The notes under the pieces: model-generated
The model's database searches: none
What the model saw: the letters and a program-made list of their open reading frames with translations, nothing else
Told to the model about the DNA's origin: nothing
Program-made: the position numbers and the translations under genes
In this document: positions 1-11,273 of the stretch, piece by piece
How the letters are laid out: the number at the start of each line of letters is the position of its first letter
How positions within the stretch are numbered: the stretch's first letter is position 1
DNA from: Phocoena phocoena
Taxonomy: Eukaryota > Chordata > Mammalia > Artiodactyla > Phocoenidae
Reading direction: 5' to 3'
DNA length: 64,000 nucleotides
Assembly: GCF_963924675.1 (NCBI RefSeq)
Contig: NC_089222.1
Span: 107,647,316 to 107,711,315, forward strand

Positions 1-2285
1 AGGAACACCCGCAAACTCATTCTACGAGGTCACCATCACCCTGATACCAAAACCAGACAAGGATTTCACAAAGAAAGAAAACTATAGGCCAATATCACTG
101 AGGAACGTAGATGCAAAAATCCTCAACAAAATACTAGCAAACAGAATCCAACAGCACATTTAAAGGATCATACACCATGATCAAGTGGGGTTTATTCCAG
201 GAATGCAGGATTCTTCAATATACGTAAATCAATCGATGTGATAAACCATATTAACCAATTGAAGGAGAAAAACCATATGGTCATCTCAATCGATGCAGAG
301 AAAGCTTTAGACAAAATTCAACACCCATTTATGATAAAAACCCTGCAGAAAGTAGGCATAGAGGGAACTTTCCTCAACATAATAAAGGCCATATATGACA
401 AACCCACAGCCAACATTGTCCTCAATGGGGAAAAACTGAAACCATTTCCACTAAGATCAGGAAAAAGACAAGGTTGCCCACTCTCACCACTCTTATTCAA
501 CATAGTTTTGGAAGTTTTAGCCACAGAAATCAGAGAAGAAAAATAAAAGGAATCCAAATCGGAAAAGAAGAAGTAAAGCTGTCACTGTTTGCAGATGACA
601 TGATACTATACATAGAGAATCCTAAAGATGCTATCAGAAAACTACTGGAGCTAATCAATGAATTTGGTAAAGTAGCAGGATACAAAATGAATGCACAGAA
701 ATCTCTGGCATTCCTATACACTAATGATGAAAAATCTGAAAGTGAAATCAAGAAAACAATCCCATTTACCATTGCAACAAAAAGAATAAAATATCTAGGA
801 ATAAACCTATCTAAGGAGACAAAAGACCTGTATGCAGAAAATTATAAGACACTGATGAGAGAAATTAAGATCTCTCCAAATAGATGGAGAGATATACCAT
901 TTTCTTGGACTGGAAGAATCAACATTGTGAAAATGACTCTACTACCCAAAGCAATCTACAGATTCAATGCAATCCCTATCAAACTACCATTGGCATTTTT
1001 CACAGAACTAGAACAAAAAATATCACAATTTGTATGGAAACACCAAAGACCCAGAATAGCCAAAGCAATCTTGAGAACGAAAAACGGAGCTGGAGGAATC
1101 AGGCTCCCTGACTTCAGACTATACTACAAAGCTACAGTAATCCAGATAGTATGGTACTGGCAGAAAAACAGAATGATAGATCAATGGAACAGGATAGAAA
1201 GCCCAGAGATAAAACCACGCACATATGGACACCTTATCTTTGATAAAGGTGGCAGGAATGTACAGTGGAGAAAGGACAGCCTCTTCAATAAGTGGTGCTG
1301 GGAAAACTGGACAAGTATATGTAAAAGTATGAGATTAGAACTCTCCTTAACACCATACACAAAAATAAACTCAAAATGGATTAAAGATCTAAATATAAGG
1401 CCAGAAACTATCAAACTCTTAGAAGAAAGCAAAGGTCAAACACTCTATGACATAAATCACAGCAAGATCCTTTTTGACCCACCTCCTAGAGAAATGGAAA
1501 TCAAAACAAAAATAAACAAATGGGACCTAATGAAACTTCGAATCTTTTGCACAGCAAAGGAAACCATAAACAAGATGAAAAGACAACCCTCAGAATGGGA
1601 GAAAATATTTGCAAATGAAGCAACTGACAAAGGATTAATCTCCAAAATTTACAAGGAGCTCATGCAGTTCAGTAACAAAAATACAAACAACCTAATCCAG
1701 AAATGGGCAGAAGATCTAGATAGACATTTCTCCAAAGATATATAGACTGCCAACAAACACATGAAAGCATGCTCAACATCATTAATCATTAGAGAAATGC
1801 AAATCAAAACTACAATGAGATATCATCTCACACCGGTCAGAATGACCATCATCCACAAATCTAGAAACAATAAATGCTGGAGAGGGTGTGGAGAAAAGGG
1901 AACACTCTTGCACGGCTGGTGGGAATGTGAATTGGTACAGCCACTATGGAGAACACTATGGAGGTTCCTTAAACTACTACAAATAGAACTACCGTATGAC
2001 CCAGCAATCCCACTACTGGGCATATACCCTGTGAAAACCATAATTCAGAAAGAGTCATGTAGCAAAATGTTCATTGCAGCTCCGTTTACAATAGCCAGGA
2101 GATGGATGCAACCTAAGTGTCCGTCATCGGATGAATGGATAAAGAAGATGTGGCACATATATACAATGGAATATTACTCAGCCATAAAAAGAAATGGAAT
2201 TGAGTTATTTGTAGTGAGGTGGGTGGACCTAGAGTCTGTCATACAGAATGAAGTCAGAAAGAGAAAGACAAATACCATATGCTAA
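1..2285 (+). pseudogene. L1 ORF2 remnant (reverse transcriptase to C-terminus)
   Basis: This encodes the reverse-transcriptase and C-terminal parts of L1 ORF2p, the enzyme that nicks genomic DNA and copies L1 RNA into it. The catalytic FADD box is intact at 588-599. The C-terminal zinc-knuckle region and the usual end ([15 protein letters not shown]) are readable. Two lesions kill it. A frameshift near 540, in an A-rich run, joins the frame read from 238 to the frame read from 474. A single in-frame TAG at 1743-1745 replaces the usual CAG glutamine codon. Downstream of the frameshift the frame is otherwise open for about 1.74 kb to the natural stop at 2283-2285. No host function is implied. 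Confidence 0.93.
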
Positions 2286-2700
2286 CGTATATATGGAATC
2301 TAAGAAAAGAAAAATGTCATCTAAGGAAAAAAAAATATCATGAAGAACTTAGGGGTACGACAGGAATAAAGACACAGACCTACTAGAGAATGGACTTGAG
2401 GATATGGGGAGGGGGAAGGGTAAGCTGTGACAAAGTGAGAGAGTGGCATGGGCATATATACACTACCACACATAAAATAGATAGCTAGTGGGAAGCAGCG
2501 GCATAGCACAGGGAGATCAGCTCGGTGCTTTGTGACCACCTTGAGGGGAGGGATAGGGATGGTGGGAGGGAGGGAGACGCAAGATGGAAGAGATATGGGA
2601 GCATATGTATATGTATAACTGATTCACTTTGTTATAAAGCAGAAACTAACACATCATTGTAAACCAATTATACTTCAATAAAGATTTAAAAAAAAATTTT
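1..2700 (+). mobile_element. LINE-1, 3' portion (cut by window start)
   Basis: The element enters the window already inside ORF2 and runs through the ORF2 end at 2285 into a purine-rich 3' UTR of cetartiodactyl type. A polyadenylation signal AATAAA lies at 2677-2682, followed by a short A/T tail. It is antisense to CADM2. The long surviving reading frame suggests a fairly recent insertion. The 5' end, and so the upstream target-site copy, lies outside the window. Confidence 0.95.
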
Positions 2701-3543
2701 TTTAAAACACAGCTCCACCATCTGTGTTGTTCCAGGACAGGGGATGCTACGAGGTCAAGTGATAAAAAAAAAAAAAAATAGGATAATATAGATGCATTTA
2801 TATTTCTTTGTTATATATTAAAAAAATGAGGCTCTCTTACTTTTCAATGTCTCATATATTTATACAAAATGTTTCCTCATTTTTATATTTTATATCCTTT
2901 CTTATAAATTTATGTCCAGTGTTTTCTTGTTCATAGCTCTAAGCAGTGGCAGTATAAGAAAATTTAGATCTCTTAACAAACCACTTTTATAATTATATTA
3001 TACAATATATAAGAAATTATTCCAAAATATCACTGCTAATTGTTTAATTTTAATAACAGCTGCATTTCAAGAACCCACACATCTGCTTCCTTTAGGTGTT
3101 TTCTTTACAAAAGTATCATTTTATGTAATATTAATTGGACACAAAATCTGAGAGCAATTGTATATAACATATTAATGATCATCATTCAAATGAAATAAAC
3201 AAAAGTATAATTTGTTGCTTTTAATATTAGCTTATGTGACAGCTTATAGGGTTACTAGAAGGCATAAGATGAACAGGAAAAAGCACTGAAAAGAGTCAAT
3301 CATAGCATCTTTCCCCACATTTTATGCTGACCTCCTCCCCCCCAAACAGGAAATAGTACTTAAAATTTATTTTTATTTTTCTTTCTAGCTTTATAAAATA
3401 ATTGATGCATTTCACAGTTACAGAACCAACAGAAATTTCTTTATATTGCATAGCTGATTCCCTGTTCTGTCTTGTTTTAAAGAGTTTCCATTTTTTTCTT
3501 CTTTGGCAAGTCACACCATTACTTCATCACATTGTGATCTAGA
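2701..3543. other. Non-coding AT-rich stretch
   Basis: No exon or recognised repeat is seen. About 60 bases after the L1 tail there is an isolated A15 run at 2764-2778, which may mark a 3' transduction (see findings). Confidence 0.6.
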
Positions 3544-3690
3544 GCAGTGTTCCTCAAAATGGAATGTTCATCTGAATCACCTTTGCATCTTGTTAAAATG
3601 CAGATTCTGATTCAATAGTTGTGGGGTAGAGCCTGAAGGTCTGCTGCTGGCCCAAAGACATATTTTGAAGAGCAAGGGTATAATGTATAC
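3544..3690 (+). mobile_element. MER5A-like hAT/Charlie DNA transposon relic
   Basis: The stretch beginning CAGTGTTCCTCAAAATGG, with ATCTGAATCACCT and TTGTTAAAATGCAGATTCTGA, follows the MER5A consensus order as I recall it. It is a non-autonomous, long-dead fragment. Subfamily assignment would need a repeat-library search. Confidence 0.65.
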
Positions 3691-4384
3691 ATCGACACCA
3701 TAGGTGATATGACCAAAAGTGAGTGAATATTGGGATTAACTTTACTCAACTTTCTCTCTCTCTTTTTATTGCCACTCTCCATAAGCTTACATTCTACTTT
3801 TACTGTTTCCACATATATTTCTTCCTTTCATTTACATTTTTCAAAATACGCATGTCACGTATTATATAATGTGTTGGTACAATGGTCGGCAAAAGCAAAA
3901 GGTATGAGCAAATAATAAACAGAGGAATTTGTAAAATTACGTTCATCATAATCCTTGAAGTCACTCCTCTATCTTTTTCCAAAGGAGATTCTGGACATTT
4001 AAGAGATTGCTCTTAAGTAATCAGAACTGTGGTTGCTTCTCGTGGGTGGTTGCAAAAGGTCTCATTATACTACTGTGTTTACATTGCATGTGTTAGAAAT
4101 TTTCTGTAATAAAAATGTTTCTAAACATCTGCCTGGGAAAATTCCTCAAGTATGCTTCTCAACAAAAGTTATTTTCCTGAACATTTCTTGGTGAAGTCTC
4201 AAAGTAAAGATTTTATATCAATTTTTATATTATGTAACTTTATCAGACAAAATGTATGAGCAATCTGTTTATATTTGGGATTTTAGATCTTTTATCTCAC
4301 TAAGAGCTAAGGTATGAAGAAAAATGGCAGCTATAATTGTGAGTTAGACTGTTGGAGCCCCCCAAATTAATACATTTAAAAACC
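3691..4384. other. Non-coding stretch, nothing recognised
   Basis: AT-rich sequence with only short chance reading frames. No splice-flanked conserved coding block was seen. Confidence 0.5.
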
Positions 4385-4627
4385 AGAGTTTGGGATTAAA
4401 GTATACACACTATACTATATGTAAAATAGATAACCAACAAGGACCTACTGTATAGCACAGGGAAATATATTCAATATCTTATAATAATGAAAAAGAATGT
4501 AAAAAAAGTATATATTTATCTTTATATATGTATAACTGAATCACTTTGCTGTACACCTGAAACTAACACTACATTGTAAGTCAACTATATTTCAATAAAA
4601 AATTTTAAATTAAATAAATAAATAAAA
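4385..4627 (+). mobile_element. L1 3'-end fragment
   Basis: This matches the terminal 3' UTR of an older artiodactyl L1 type. Landmarks are ATAGCACAGGGAAATATATT, GTATAACTGAATCACTTTGC, then a TTTCAATAAAA signal and an A-rich tail that has become TAAA repeats (about 4600-4625). No ORF2 sequence precedes it, so it is a strongly 5'-truncated insertion. Confidence 0.8.
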
Positions 4628-5082
4628 ACCCTAGGTTAACTACGGAACAAAGCAAAGAGTTATCTGGACGTTTTTACATACAAATCTTTTCATAAAATAT
4701 CAGATCTCAGGAGATATCTCTATATCCATCTTTCCAGATTTACAATATTAGGTTTACCTGCCTCTATATCTGTAGTTTCTGGCCACATTTGTACTACATT
4801 TTTAGAAGGAAAATCCTCTAAGTTGAGGTCTCTTCAGAAGTTACCTTGTCTCCACAATGGTTCTAATCACCTTGAGCAGTGTAATCTGAACTTTTGTGAC
4901 ATTTTTCCTTTCTGCACTTAGGTGATTTTGATCCCTTTTGAACAGATCCAGAATGAAGATACTCCCATTTTTATAAAGGCAAATCTTGTCCTATGTCCTT
5001 GGTAGCCCTCTCTATCAGACCTGCACCTAAAGAGGGCCAGTTTCCTTTAATCCATTGCAAAGCCTATACGCCACACTGGGAA
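4628..5082. other. Non-coding stretch, nothing recognised
   Basis: No repeat or exon could be supported here. Confidence 0.5.
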
Positions 5083-5467
5083 CAAGGCAGGGATTTATTT
5101 ATTTTTATTTTTAAAAATTTTTATTTATTTTTAGCTTTGTTGGGTCTTCATTGCCATGTGTGGGCTTTTTCTAGTTGCGGCAAGCGGGGCCTACTCTTTG
5201 TTGAGGTGGTCAGGCTTCTTACTGCGGTGACTTCTCTTGTTGCAGAGCACCGGCTCTAGGTGCACCGGCTTCAGTAGCTGCAACACGCGGGCTCAGTAGT
5301 TGTGGCTTGTGGGCTCTAAAGTGCAGGCTCAGTAGTTGTGGCACACGGGCTTATTTGCTCCGCGGCATGTGGGATCTTTCGGACTAGGGCTCGAACTCAT
5401 GTGCCCTGCCCTGGTAGGCGGATTCTTAACCACTGCGCCACCAGGGAAGTCCCAAGGCAGGGATTTA
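5083..5467 (-). mobile_element. CHR-type tRNA-derived SINE, long form
   Basis: Read on the minus strand it starts GGGACTTCCCTGGTGGCGCAG (5432-5452, right end), contains the tRNA-like head, then several GCCACAACTACTGAGCC-like units, and ends in an A/T-rich tail. The body is 5098-5452. A perfect 15-bp target-site duplication, CAAGGCAGGGATTTA, lies at 5083-5097 and 5453-5467. Divergence from the short SINEs in this window suggests an older subfamily. Confidence 0.92.
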
Positions 5468-6140
5468 AATACAGCTTCTGCCTTGTTGCCAGTACTAGAA
5501 GGATCATACCTTCTCATAATTTGGAGATATCTCTTGGGAATTATGTAGGATATTATGTGACTTCTCCTGAACTACTTGGGCCTTTAAATCTCTGGCCAAG
5601 AGCAAAGCTACAGGGTCTCTGTGTATACACCAGACATTGCTGTTTATATAGAACATGAGCTCTGCTACTATTTTCAGAGTCTGGGTTTGTAAGTGATTTT
5701 GAAGAATCAGATGACAGTTTCAACAGGAGTATTCAAGAAATTTATTCTCAATCCATAGCACTGTTATTAATGGTACTTTAATTGTTTTACACCATTGTTA
5801 GTAAGCTGAATGCAGGTCCTCTTGCCATACAGAAGAGAATATGTGAGCATTAAATGAGATAACTTGGCTTTATTGCCAAACATTTGGAGTGGACATATTG
5901 GACAAATGGATATGTTACATAATTATTGTTTAAAAGAAGTTTTATAGATCAAAATTTCTAAAAGTAAATGCATCATTTTTAGAAGATAACCAGCTTTCCC
6001 ATCATTTAAGAAGACTGACATAAAGTAACTATGTCTAGTTAACTTAGTAACCTAGACATATTTTAAAACCAGTTTAAAACCAGTTTGTCTTGAAGGGATT
6101 GTTGGGAAATTTTTTTTCTTAAGCTTAAGAGTACTACAGG
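5468..6140. other. Non-coding stretch, nothing recognised
   Basis: AT-rich sequence between a SINE and the 3' end of the minus-strand L1. A short direct repeat TTTAAAACCAG occurs twice in tandem near 6061-6085. Confidence 0.5.
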
Positions 6141-8708
6141 ATTTTATTTTTTTAACATCATTATTGGAGTATAATTACTTTACAATGGTGTGTTAGTTTC
6201 TGTTGTATAACAAAGTGAATCAACTATACATAGACATACATCCCCATATCTCCTCCCTCTTGCATCTCCCTCCAACCCTCCCTATCCCACACCTCTAGGT
6301 GGACACAAAGCACCACAGAGCTGATCTCCCTGTGCTACGCAGCTGCTTCCCACTAGCTATCTATTTTGTATTTGGTAGTGTATATCCATGCCACTCTCAC
6401 TTTGTCCCAGCTTACCCTTCCCCCTCCCCGTGTCCTCAAGCCCATTCTCTATGTCTGAGTCTGTCACCTGTCCTGCTCCTAGGTTCTTCAGAAGCATTTT
6501 TTTTTTTTTAGATTCCATATATATGTGTTAGCATACGGTATTTGTTTTTCTCTTTCTGACTTACTTCACTCTGTAAGACAGTCTCTAGGTCCATCCACCA
6601 AACTACAAATAACTCAATTTTGTTTCTTTTTATGGCTGAGGAATATTCCATTGTACATATCTGCCACATCTTCTTTATCCATTCATATGTCAATGGACAC
6701 TTAGCTTGCTTCCATGTCCTGGCTATAGTAAATAGAGTCGCAATGAACATCGTGGTACATGACGCTTTTTCAGTTATGGTTTTCTCAGGGTATATGCCCA
6801 CTAGTGGGATTACTGGGTCATATGGTAGTTCTATTTTTAGTTTTTTGAGGAACCTCCATGATGTTCTCCATAGTGGCTGTATCAATTTACATTCCCACCA
6901 GCAGTGCAAGAGGGTTCCCTCTTCTCCACATCCTCTCCAGCGTTTAGTGTTTATAGATTTTTTTGATGATGGCCATTTTGACCGGTATGAGGTGATACCA
7001 CATTGTAGTTTTGATTTGCATTTCTCTAATGATTCGTGATGTTGAGCATCCTTTCATGTGTTTGTTGGCAACCTGTATATCTTCTTTGGAGAAATGTCTA
7101 GGTCTTCCGCCCATTTTTGGATTGGGTTGTTTGTTTTTTTTGATATTGAGTTGCATGAGCTGCTTGTATATTTTAGAGATTAATCCTTTGTCAGTTGCTT
7201 TGTTTGCAAATATTTTCTCCCATTCGAGGGTTGTCTTTTCGTCTTGTTTATGGTTTCTTTTGCTGTGCAAAAGCTTTTAAGTTTCATTAGGTCCCATTTG
7301 TTTATTTTTGGTTTTATTTCCATTTCTTTAGGAGGTGGGTCAAAAGGTTCTTGCTGTGATTTATGTCATAGAGTGTTCTGCCTATGTTTTCCTCTAAGAG
7401 TTTTATAGTGTCTGGCCTTACATTTAGGTCTTTAATCTATTTTGAGTTTATTTTTGTGTATGGTGTCAGGGAGTGTTCTAATTTCATTCCTTTACATGTA
7501 GCTATCCAGTTTTCCCAGCACCACTTATTGAAGAGGCTGCCTTTCATCCATTGTATATTCTTGCCTCCTCTATCAATGATAAGGTGACCATATGTGCATG
7601 GGTTTATCTCTGGGATTTCTATCCTGTCCCATTGATCTATATTTATGTTTTTCTGCCAGTACCATACTGTCTTGATTACTGTCACTTTGTATTATAGTCT
7701 GAAGTCAGGGAGCCTGATTCCTCCAGCTCCGTTTTTCTTTCTCAAGATTGCTTTAGTTATTCGGGGTCTTTTGTGTTTCCATACAAATTGTGAAATTTTT
7801 TGTTCTAGTTCTGTGAAAAATGCCAGTGGTAGTATGAGAGGGATTGCACTGAATCTGTAGATTGCTTTGGGTAGTATAGTCATTTTCACAATGTTGATTC
7901 TTTCAATCCAAGAACATTGTATAGATATCTGTTTCTATTTTCTTTAATTTCTTTCATCAGTGTCATAGTTTTCTGCATACAGGTCTTTCATATCCTTAGG
8001 AAGATTTATTCCTAGGTATTTTATTCTTTTTGTTGCAATGGTAAATGGGAGTGTTTCCTTAATTTCTCTTTCCGATTTTTCATCATTACTTTATAGGAAT
8101 GCAAGAGATTTTTGTGCATTAATTTTGTATCCTGCTACTTTACTAAATTCATTGATTAGTGCTAGTACTTTTCTGGTAGCCTTTATAGGATTCTCTATGT
8201 ATAGTATCATGCCATCTGCAAACAGTGACAGCTTTACTTTTTCTTTTCCGATTTGGATTACTTTTATTTCTTTTTCTTTTCTGATTGCTACAGCTAAAAT
8301 TTCCAAACTATGTTGAATAACAGTGGTGAGAATGGACAACCTTGTCTTTTTCCTGATCTTAGAGGAAATGGTTTCAGTTTTTCACCATTGAGAATGATGT
8401 TGGCTGTGGGTTTGTCATTTATGGCCTTTATTATTTTGAGGTAACTTCCCTTTATGCCTACTTTCTGGGGAGTTTTATCATAAATGGGTGCATCTATTGA
8501 GATGAGCATATGGTTTTTCTCGATCAGTTTGTTAATATGGTTTATCACATTGAATGATTTACATATATTGAAGAATCCTTGCATTCCTGGGATAAATCCC
8601 ATTTGATCATGGTGTATGATCCTTTTACTGTGCTGTTGGATTCTGTTTGCTAGTATTTTGTTGTGGATATTTGCATCTATGTTCATCAGTGATACTGCCC
8701 TGTAGTTT

Positions 8709-8752
8709 TGTGTGTGTGTGTGTGTATGTGTGTGTGTGTGTGCGTGTGTGTG
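8709..8752 (+). repeat. (TG)n microsatellite inside L1 ORF2
   Basis: An impure TG run with single TA and CG interruptions sits in the reverse-transcriptase part of the minus-strand L1. As I recall, the L1 consensus has a short pyrimidine stretch there, so the repeat expanded after insertion. Confidence 0.9.
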
Positions 8753-9157
8753 GCATCTTTGTCTGGTTTTGGTATCAGTGTGATGGTGACCTCTCTCTGC
8801 TATATTTTGGAAGAGTTTGAGAAGGATAGGTGTTAGCTCTTCTCTAAATGTGTGACAGAATTCGCCTGTGAAGCCATCTGGTCTTGGGCTTTTGTTTGTT
8901 GGAAGATTTTTAATTTTTTTTAATCACAGCTTCAATCAGTGCTTTTGATTGGTCTGGTTTTTTTTTGTATTTCTTCCTGGTTCAGTCTCAGAAGGTTGTG
9001 TTTTCTAAGAATTTGTCCATTTCTTCCAGGTTGTCCACTTTATTGGCATATAGTTGCCTGTAGTAATCTCTCATGATTCTTTGTATTTCTGCAGTGTCAG
9101 TTGTTACTTCTCCTTTTTCATTTCTATTGATTTGTCTTCTCCCTTTTTTTCTTGATG

Positions 9158-9217
9158 AGTCTGGCTAAGTGTTTATCAATTTTGTTTAGTCTGGCTAAGT
9201 GTTTATCAATTTTGTTT
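9158..9217 (+). repeat. Perfect 30-bp tandem duplication in L1 ORF2
   Basis: Two adjacent identical 30-base units (9158-9187 and 9188-9217) begin AGTCTGGCTAAG. Identity of the units implies a much more recent event than the surrounding L1 decay. The insertion is a multiple of three. Confidence 0.95.
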
Positions 9218-10386
9218 ATCTTCTGAAAGAACCAGCTTTTAGTTTTATTGATCTTTGTTTTGTTTTTCTTCATTTCTTTTTCATTTATTTCAAATCTGAT
9301 CTTTATGATTTCTTTCCTTCTGCTAATTTTGGGGTTTTTTTATTGTTGTTTTTTTTTTCTTCTTTCTCTAACTGCTTTAGCTGTAAGGTTGGGTTGTTTA
9401 TTTGAGATGTTCCTTGTTTCTTGAGGTAGGATTGTATTGCTATAGACTTCCCTCTTAGAACTGCTTTTACTGCATCCCTTAGATTTTGGATCATTGTGTT
9501 TCCATTGTCATTTGTTTTTAGGTATTTCTTGATTTCCTCTTTGATTTCTTCAGTGATCTCTTGGTTATTTATTTGTGTATTGTTTAGCCTCCATGTGTCT
9601 GTATTTTTTACATATTTTTTCCTGTAATTGATATCTAGTCTCATAGTGTTGTGGTTGGAAAAGATACTTGATACAATTTCAATTTTCTTAAATTTACCAA
9701 GGCTTGATTTGTGACCCAAGATGTGATCTATCCTGGAGAATGTTCCATGAGCACTGGAGAAAAATGTGTATTCTGTTGTTTTTGGATGGAATGTCCTATA
9801 AATATCAATTAAGTCCATCTTGTTTAATGTATCATTTAAAGCTTGTGTTTCTTTATTTTCATTCTGGATGATCTATCCATTTATGAAAGTGAGGTGTTAA
9901 AGTCCCATAATATGATTGTGTTACTGTCAATTTCCCCTTTTATGGCTGTTAGCATTTGCCTTATGGACTGAGGTACTCCTATGCTGGGGGCATAAATGTT
10001 TACAATTGTTATACCTTCTTCTTGGATAGATCCCTTGATCATTATGTAGTGTCCTTCTTTGTCTCTTGTAATAGTCTTTATTTTAAAGTCTATTTTGTCT
10101 GATACAAGAATTGCTACTCCAGCTTTCTTTTGATTTCCATTTGCATATCTTTTTCTATCCCATCACTTTCAGTCTGTATGTGTCCCTAGGTCTGAAGTGG
10201 GTCTCTTGTAGATAGCATATGTATGGGTTTTGCTTTTGTATCCATTCAGCCAGTTTGTGTCTTTTGGTTGGAGCATTTAATCCATTTACATTTAGTGTAG
10301 CTATCAATATGTATGCTCCTATTACCATTTTCTTAATTGTTTTGAGTTTGTTATTGTAAGTATTTTCCTTCTCTTGTGTTTCCTGC

Positions 10387-11273
10387 TTAGAGAAGTTCCT
10401 TTGGCATTTGTTGTAAAGTTGGTTTGGTGGTGCTGAATTCTCTTCACTTTTGCTTATCTGTAAAGCTTTTAATTTCTCTTTCGAATCTGAAAGAGATCCT
10501 TGTGGGTAGAGTAATCTTGGTTGTAGGTTTTTCCCTTTCATCATTTTAAATATGCCCTACCACCGCCTTCTAGCTTGCAGAGCTTCTGCTGAAAGATTAG
10601 GTGTACCTTATGAGGTTTCCCTTGTATGTTAAGTGTTGCTTTTCCCTTGCTGCTTTTAATTCTTTTTTCATATTTAATTCTTAATAGTTTGATTAATATG
10701 TGTCTTGGCATGTTTCTCCTTGGATTTATCCTGTGTGGGACTCTCTGCGCTTCCTGGACTTGATTGACTGTTTCCTTACTCATATTAAGGAAGTTTTCAA
10801 CTATAACCTCTTCAAATATTTTCTCAGTCCCTTTTTATTTCTCTTCTTCTTCTGGGACCCCTATAATTCGAATGTTGGTGTATTTCATGTTGTCCAGAAG
10901 TCTCTGAGACTGTCCTCAATTCCTTTTATTCTTTTTTCTTTATTCTTCTCTGTGGTAGTTATTTCCACTCTTTTATCTTCCAGGTCACTTATCCGTTCTT
11001 CTGCCTCAGTTATTCTGCTATTGATTCCTTCTAGAGAATTTTTAATTTCATTTATTGTGTTGTTCTCATTGTTTGTTTGCTCTTTAGTTCTTCTAGGTCC
11101 TTGGTAAATGTTTCTTGTATTTTCTCCATTCTATTTCCAAGATTTTGGATCATCTTTAGTATCGGTACTCTGAATTCTTTTTCAGGTAGACTGCCTATTT
11201 CCTCTTCATTTGTTTGATCTGGTGGGTTTTTACCTTGCTCCTTCATCTGCTGTGAATTTCTTTGTCTTCTCAT
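10387..11273 (-). pseudogene. L1 ORF1 remnant (RNA-binding protein)
   Basis: ORF1p is the trimeric RNA-binding chaperone of L1. The start ATG at 11271-11273 opens with MRRQRNSQQMKEQ, a typical ORF1 N-terminus, followed by coiled-coil sequence. The C-terminal region shows QVQEAQRVPHRI near 10750 and LQPRLLYP near 10520. The stop is probably the TAA at 10387-10389, leaving a 58-base spacer before the ORF2 ATG, which is normal for mammalian L1. The N-terminal, middle and C-terminal segments lie in different frames, so the gene is dead. Confidence 0.85.

Larger units (their letters stand above)
6508..10328 (-). pseudogene. L1 ORF2 remnant (endonuclease-RT), FADD mutated
   Basis: The start is the ATG at 10326-10328 (MVIGAYI..), beginning the APE-like endonuclease domain, whose ATLNVNGLNAP segment is readable. 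The endonuclease continues with SRIDHILGHKS near 9730. The RT domain lies around 8700-7700 and the C-terminal region ends at 6508. Length (~3.8 kb) is normal for L1 ORF2, but it is split among several frames. The catalytic FADD box reads FADG at 8211-8222 (GGC in place of an Asp codon), which would abolish polymerase activity on its own. A (TG)n tract at 8709-8752 and a 30-bp tandem duplication at 9158-9217 also interrupt it. Confidence 0.9.

Noticed and set aside
474..1745. A 423-codon open frame that could be called a host gene
   Set aside because: Its content is L1 ORF2 from just before FADD onward. It is part of a retrotransposon with a frameshift and a nonsense codon.
9158..9217. Repeated units as a CRISPR-like array
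   Set aside because: Only two contiguous units without spacers, inside an L1, in a mammalian genome.
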